This document shows, piece by piece, positions 15,024 through 17,912 of a stretch of 17,912 nt of DNA. How positions within the stretch are numbered: the stretch's first letter is position 1; every line of letters starts with the position of its first letter. Both the position numbers and the translations under genes were made by a program. The notes beneath the pieces were generated by a model. The model had not been told where the DNA came from and searched no databases. It saw nothing but the letters and a program-made list of their open reading frames with translations. Origin of the DNA: Fontibacter flavus (GTDB taxonomy: Bacteria > Bacteroidota > Bacteroidia > Cytophagales > Cyclobacteriaceae); the NCBI RefSeq assembly GCF_042432905.1, contig NZ_JBHLWI010000073.1:1-17912 (forward strand), given 5' to 3'.

Positions 15024-15136
15024 TTTGAACTTTTCTAAAGTTCCGGATGACGGTTTTGTTATGGGAAAGATTTCTGAGCAAGTTGAATAGGCCTGAAGGG
15101 CCGGGATATCAGAGGGATGGTTGGAGGCCATCCCGG
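15024..15136 (+). repeat. Complete tail element
   Basis: This is the best-preserved tail. It opens with a hairpin GAACTTT-TCT-AAAGTTC (15027-15043). It then runs through cggatgacggttttgttatg and ggcctgaagggcc, and ends with two competing inverted repeats: CCGGGAT (15101-15107) with ATCCCGG (15130-15136), and GGGATGG (15114-15120) with CCATCCC (15128-15134). Related tails are at 49-161, 460-540 (deleted), 9546-9654, 9705-9807, 15539-15580 (degenerate), 17478-17586 and 17869-17912 (cut by the window end). Confidence 0.85.
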
Positions 15137-15516
15137 TTTAGGGGAAATCTCTATCGAAGGTAAACGAGCCTGAAGGGCGCAGATAATTTTTTTGAATTAC
15201 ACAGACCCGCCTGCAGCCGGCAGGGTTACACAGAGAAGACACAGAGACTCACAGAGATTTTTTAAATACCACTAAGACCACTAAGGATCACAAAGAAAAT
15301 TGAAAGGATGGGGAGGTTTTTTTACATAATTCTGGCGTATGAATTAGGACAAGACGGAGGAAGAACGCTAAGCAGCTGGCGCTAGGTAATCTAAATTTAG
15401 GTGGGTACCAAAGAGCCCCAAGGGGGCGTACTGTAAAAGCCCAGGGTAGGACCGAGCGTTAAAAATTAGTCCAGAGGACTAATTTAGCGAGGGGCCAGGT
15501 TGTAGGGTGGGAAAAA
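15137..15516. other. Non-coding mosaic with cacagag repeats and a REP-like hairpin
   Basis: No gene is recognisable. After a degenerate gcctgaagggc there is a hairpin CCTGC-AGCCG-GCAGG (15210-15224). It is followed by a low-complexity run of cacagag and ccactaag repeats to about 15297. From 15340 to 15440 I see no feature. A hairpin with a shared 3' motif then lies at 15463-15507. Confidence 0.55.
15463..15507. repeat. REP-like hairpin with gccaggttgtaggg motif, copy 1
   Basis: A 10-bp perfect stem AAATTAGTCC/GGACTAATTT with loop AGA (15463-15485) is followed eight bases later by gccaggttgtaggg (15494-15507) and tgggaaaaa. Copy 2 at 15630-15671 has a different stem but the same 14-base motif. 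Confidence 0.6.
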
Positions 15517-15580
15517 GAGCCAAGTAAAAAGGCAAAAGTTTAGACTTTTCTAAGGTTTTGGATTACGGTTTTAGTGAGGA
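15517..15580 (+). repeat. Isolated module and degenerate tail
   Basis: A short gagccaagtaaaaaggcaaaag module is followed at once by a diverged tail start (tttagacttttctaagg, ggattacgg). The tail stops after about 40 bases. It has the same orientation as all other copies. Confidence 0.7.
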
Positions 15581-15859
15581 AAGTGAAAATAGAATAGTCC
15601 AGCTTCTGGAGAGGGCTGGCCGTAAAGACAATACCCAGTGGGTATTTTTAGGCCAGAGCCAGGTTGTAGGGAGGGAAAAAAACTTAGCTTGGTCCAAGTC
15701 TCCCTCTTGGGAGATAAATCTGAAGTCTCCTTGAACCAATATAGAGACTCGAACCAATGTAGATTGATGTTGGAAATATTGCGCTTGGTGAAGGGAATTC
15801 TGCTTTGTGTCAAAATGCCTAAACTTTTTCCTTTCTAGACTTGCAAAAAAGATATCACT
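15581..15859. other. Non-coding stretch with several hairpins
   Basis: No convincing gene is visible; frames of 64-80 codons overlap hairpins and resemble no family I know. The stretch contains hairpins TCCAG/CTGGA (15598-15610) and TCTCCC/GGGAGA (15699-15714), and the second gccaggttgtaggg unit at 15630-15671. Confidence 0.5.
15630..15671. repeat. REP-like hairpin with gccaggttgtaggg motif, copy 2
   Basis: A 7-bp perfect stem AATACCC/GGGTATT with loop AGT (15630-15646) is followed 11 bases later by gccaggttgtaggg (15658-15671) and a run of A. The stem sequence differs from copy 1 while the motif is identical. Confidence 0.6.
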
Positions 15860-15895
15860 GAGTAAATTTGTTACTCATGAGTAAGATTTTTACTC
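15860..15895. promoter_or_regulatory. Tandem dyads GAGTAA-N5-TTACTC (operator-like)
   Basis: Two inverted repeats GAGTAA/TTACTC with five-base spacers lie at 15860-15876 and 15879-15895, separated by AT (period 19). Between them the sequence TTACTCATGAGTAA (15871-15884) is a perfect 14-bp palindrome. This looks like a protein-binding site or paired hairpins. No gene starts beside it, so its role is unclear. Confidence 0.5.
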
Positions 15896-15944
15896 GATTT
15901 TTGGTAGGTCTTGGATGGGACTGAAAGGGCGAAGCCGTGTTGAG

Positions 15945-15968
15945 TTAAGAATTAAAAATTAGAAATGA
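15945..15968 (+). repeat. Left arm of inverted AT-rich repeat around the S23 gene
   Basis: The arm reads ttaagaatt, aaaaattag, aaatga. Its inverted partner at 16468-16491 matches 20 of 24 positions. The sequence resembles the AT-rich linkers of the 60-bp modules (ttgaattaagaatgaaaaatga). Confidence 0.6.
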
Positions 15969-16006
15969 AGAATGAAATGTAGAATGGATTCTAGTTTCAA
16001 TTCAAG

Positions 16007-16357
16007 TTACTTGTTTTGCTTAGAGGTAATGATGATTGAGTCAATGATTTTAATGATTTCTTTGATCTCTTTAGAAAGGTATTCAAAATCAGGGTGATCT
16101 TTAAGCAATTCTTTTCTGTCAAAAAGATTTAACCAAAATGCAGTTTCTCGAGCCTCTTTTGCAGCTATACTGAATTTGTTAATAAAGTCATTTTTAGATT
16201 GGGCTGCTTGCCCTTCCACGACATTAGCTCCAATAGAGGTTCCAGAACCCACGATCTGTTCAGATAACCTGTAATGCTTTTGCTCTCTTAGGTAAAAATA
16301 AACATTAAGGATTTTATCCGCGAAAACAGTAGTTTTTTCTAATATGATATTCTTCAT
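16007..16357 (-). CDS. Four-helix-bundle protein (23S rRNA intervening-sequence / S23 family)
   Basis: The 116-aa product is predicted all helical and matches the small four-helix-bundle family first seen as the open reading frame in 23S rRNA intervening sequences. The family is related to the Avd accessory protein of diversity-generating retroelements. The signature is LSEQIVGSGTSIGANVVEG at 31-49, followed by KNDFINKFSIAAKEARETAFWLNL in two parts around 55-78. No 23S rRNA gene, reverse transcriptase or variable repeat is present, so it is a stand-alone copy of unknown function. It sits alone on the minus strand between non-coding DNA and an oppositely oriented gene. It is flanked by an inverted pair of AT-rich repeats. 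The upstream promoter is unclear; TTTCTTTG at 16369-16376 is a partial -7 match. Confidence 0.88.
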   Translation of the reverse strand: MKNIILEKTTVFADKILNVYFYLREQKHYRLSEQIVGSGTSIGANVVEGQAAQSKNDFINKFSIAAKEARETAFWLNLFDRKELLKDHPDFEYLSKEIKEIIKIIDSIIITSKQNK

Positions 16358-16467
16358 GGCTTTTTAGGCAAAGAAATTAATTTATTAAAATACAAAGCCC
16401 ATTTTATCCGATTAACTTAAAACCAATTTTCTTGATTATTTAAATAAATCAATTAAAGGTTTGAAAG

Positions 16468-16491
16468 TCATTCCTAATTAAAAATTCTTAA
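16468..16491 (-). repeat. Right arm of inverted AT-rich repeat around the S23 gene
   Basis: On the minus strand this reads ttaagaatt, tttaattag, gaatga, matching 15945-15968 at 20 of 24 positions. It is the only copy of this linker type I see in minus orientation. It ends 12 bases before the start codon of the next gene. Confidence 0.6.
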
Positions 16492-16503
16492 TTCCACATT
16501 CAT

Positions 16504-17007
16504 TTGCTCGAATCCCTCGTCACTTCCAAAACCAGAATCAAATTGTTGCTGAAGTTTTTTTCGCACAACAATTCGGGATATCTGCGTTCTTTGGCGAAGG
16601 AGTTTGATGAATCGACCAATTCGGTGAGGGTGGAACTCAACAGGTTGACCGAGGCGGGGCTGCTCAAGGCGGGAGAAAATGGGAAGACCAAGCTGTACAG
16701 GGCCAATGAATCCCATCCGTTTTTTCAGGAGATCAAGAATATGGTGTCCAAGTTTCTGGGCTTGGACGAACTCATGGAAAAGATCGTGCTGCGCATGGGC
16801 AACGTGGAGAAGGCCTATATCGTGGGGGATTATGCGCAGGGCATTGATTCAGGGACGATAGAGATGATTTTGGTGGGAAGGGACTTGGATTTGGAATACC
16901 TGGATTTTTTGATGGACAAGACCTATGAAAAGGTACACAGAAAAGTGAAAGTGACGGTGCTGGAAGAGGACCCGGAGGAGGTGAGTGGGTTTTTGGTTTA
17001 TGGTTAA
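16504..17007 (+). CDS. Winged-helix regulator with nucleotidyltransferase-like C-terminal half
   Basis: The 167-aa protein has an ArsR-like winged helix at about 8-66 (YLRSLAKEFDESTNSVRVEL recognition part, LLKAG wing). Its C-terminal part (about 100-155) resembles a minimal nucleotidyltransferase fold. The usual catalytic pattern GSxAxG...DxD is replaced by GDYAQG...SGTIEM, so activity is doubtful. I recall similar proteins near polysaccharide loci of Bacteroidota, but no such genes lie in this window. The start appears to be TTG at 16504. A TAA at 16489 closes the frame upstream, no ATG lies between, and the protein family begins with this MLES-type sequence. No ribosome binding site is visible, and repeat-like sequence runs up to the start. 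Confidence 0.8.
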   Translation: MLESLVTSKTRIKLLLKFFSHNNSGYLRSLAKEFDESTNSVRVELNRLTEAGLLKAGENGKTKLYRANESHPFFQEIKNMVSKFLGLDELMEKIVLRMGNVEKAYIVGDYAQGIDSGTIEMILVGRDLDLEYLDFLMDKTYEKVHRKVKVTVLEEDPEEVSGFLVYG

Positions 17008-17067
17008 GGATGCTGGGCTTGTTTTTTTTGAACCATTAAGGAGTTGAGGTATTAAGGGGGAAACTAA

Positions 17068-17379
17068 GAGCCAAGTAAAAAGGCAAAAGGCAAAAGGGGG
17101 GGGAGAATGTAGAATGTAGAGTGATGAATTAAGAATGAGGGGAAAAAGTTGTCATTGTTGTCGGGTTGTCGGGTTGGAGCTTTGGTAAGTATGGGAGATC
17201 GGGTTTGTGGGAGGTTATTTAAGAGCCAAGTAAAAAGGAAAAAGGCAAAAGGGGGGGTGGAGAATGTAGAATGAAGAGTGATGAATTAAGAATGAGGGGA
17301 AAAAGTTGTCATTGTTGTCGGGTTGTCGGGTTGGAGCTTTGGTAAGTATGGGAGATCGGGTTTGTGGGAGGTTATTTAA
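17068..17379 (+). repeat. Tandem duplication of a 155/157-bp unit
   Basis: Two units start with gagccaag at 17068 and 17223, and the next module starts at 17380. The last 102 bases of each unit (17121-17222 and 17278-17379) look identical, including the gttgtc-rich segment and the ggtaagtatgggagatcggg segment. The first parts differ by small changes in the A/G-rich run. The near-identity points to a recent duplication. Confidence 0.88.
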
Positions 17380-17446
17380 GAGCCAAGGCAAAAGGGTGGA
17401 GAATGTAGAATTAAGGATGATTGAACAGCCAAGGAAAAAGTAAAAA

Positions 17447-17469
17447 ACTTGTCCCGAAGAATTTCGGGA
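17447..17469. repeat. 23-bp hairpin insert, copy 4
   Basis: Same insert and same position as the other copies; the base after the following gg is A, giving ggaaaaag in place of ggcaaaag. Confidence 0.88.
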
Positions 17470-17837
17470 GGAAAAAGTTTGAACTTTTCTAAAGTTCCGG
17501 ATGACGGTTATGGATAGGGAAGGGAGTTTTTGAGTCGATTAAATAGGCCTGAAAGGCCGGGATATCAGAGGGATGGTTGGAGGCCATTAATTGAGAATGT
17601 TGAATGAGGAGTGAAAAATGAAGAAAGGAAATATAAGAGCCAAGGCAAAAGTAAAAAGGCAAAAGGGTTGAGAATGTTGAATTAAGGATGATTGAAGAGC
17701 CAAGGCAAAAGTAAAAAGGAAAAAGAGTTTGGAATGTTGAGTTAAGAAGGATTGAAGAGCCAAGGCAAAAGTAAAAAGGCAAAAGAGTTGAGAATGTTGA
17801 ATTAAGGATGATTGAAGAGCCAAGGAAAAAGTAAAAA

Positions 17838-17860
17838 ACTTGTCCCGAAGAATTTCGGGA
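17838..17860. repeat. 23-bp hairpin insert, copy 5
   Basis: Same insert, in the last module of the 60-bp array, leading into the tail cut by the window end; also followed by ggaaaaag. Confidence 0.88.
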
Positions 17861-17912
17861 GGAAAAAGTTTGAACTTTTCTAAAGTTCCGGATGACGGTT
17901 ATGGATAGGGAA

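Larger units (their letters stand above)
14688..15136 (+). repeat. Intergenic repeat tract 3
   Basis: Five gagccaag modules start at 14688, 14741, 14829, 14889 and 14972, beginning only five bases after the LysE-family stop codon. The first is shortened. 14829 and 14889 are 60 bp apart, and 14889 to 14972 is 83 bp because of a 23-bp hairpin insert at 14910-14932. Another insert lies at 14993-15015. Module C is at 14769-14828. A complete tail closes the tract. Confidence 0.9.
17380..17912 (+). repeat. Intergenic repeat tract 4, continuing beyond the window
   Basis: Modules start at 17380, 17426 (as cagccaag), 17637, 17697, 17757 and 17817. The last four are exactly 60 bp apart, the clearest tandem array in the window. 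Hairpin inserts lie at 17447-17469 and 17838-17860, and tails at 17478-17586 and 17869-17912. The first of these tails ends in the alternative junction aggccattaattgagaatg. No gene is present from 17008 to the end. Confidence 0.92.

Noticed and set aside
15024..15136. Integron attC-like site
   Set aside because: The tail has inverted repeats, but I see no gene cassettes, integrase or the core-site pattern.
15563..15838. Possible small genes of 64-80 codons on both strands
   Set aside because: They overlap hairpins and the gccaggttgtaggg motif and show no family features.
17489..17823. Minus-strand frames with repeated hydrophobic peptides (PFYFCLGSS type), also at 112-576, 9084-9603 and 14511-15131
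   Set aside because: They arise because 60 bp is a multiple of three. The 23-bp inserts shift the frame (83 bp), the peptide changes between tracts, and no start region or family is recognisable.
17637..17860. CRISPR-like array with about 29-bp repeats and 31-bp spacers at a 60-bp period
   Set aside because: The would-be spacers are also repeats, nearly identical from unit to unit, and no cas gene is present.

Overview
The window looks like chromosomal DNA from a Bacteroidota bacterium, most likely of the Cyclobacteriaceae/Algoriphagus type. I infer this from the gene order parA-parB-DUF5683-dapB-lepB, the pairing of pyrG with yidC, the DUF5683 and bacterial GH3 families, and promoter boxes of the Bacteroidota type (TAnnTTTG) instead of -10/-35 boxes. 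The genus is a guess.

Layout: 1-564 is an intergenic repeat tract. 565-9126 holds two minus-strand housekeeping operons: pyrG-yidC, closed by an intrinsic terminator at 5567-5592, then a UPF0173 metallo-hydrolase, parA, parB, a DUF5683 protein, dapB and lepB, closed by a terminator at 565-600. 9127-10111 is a second repeat tract followed by a hairpin-rich stretch. 10112-12466 is a minus-strand operon yggS-DUF423-dacB whose coding regions abut or overlap. It is divergent from a plus-strand pair (12512-14682), a GH3-family acyl-amido synthetase whose stop overlaps the start of a LysE-family exporter. 14683-16006 is a third repeat tract plus a mosaic of hairpins with no recognisable gene. 16007-16357 is a lone S23/four-helix-bundle gene (minus) between inverted AT-rich repeats. 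16504-17007 is a winged-helix regulator with a degenerate nucleotidyltransferase-like half. 17008-17912 is a fourth repeat tract that runs off the window.

The genes cover CTP synthesis (pyrG), membrane protein insertion and export (yidC, lepB), chromosome partition (parA, parB), lysine/diaminopimelate synthesis (dapB), peptidoglycan trimming (dacB) and PLP homeostasis (yggS). The GH3-LysE pair suggests making and exporting an amino-acid conjugate, which is inference.

The most unusual content is between the genes. One repeat family, based on a 60-bp module starting gagccaag, occurs 23 times, always in the same orientation. It comes with a 23-bp hairpin insert, a 60-bp variant module and a structured tail of about 110 bp. 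I do not recognise the family. I found no CRISPR array, tRNA, rRNA, complete insertion sequence or defence system.
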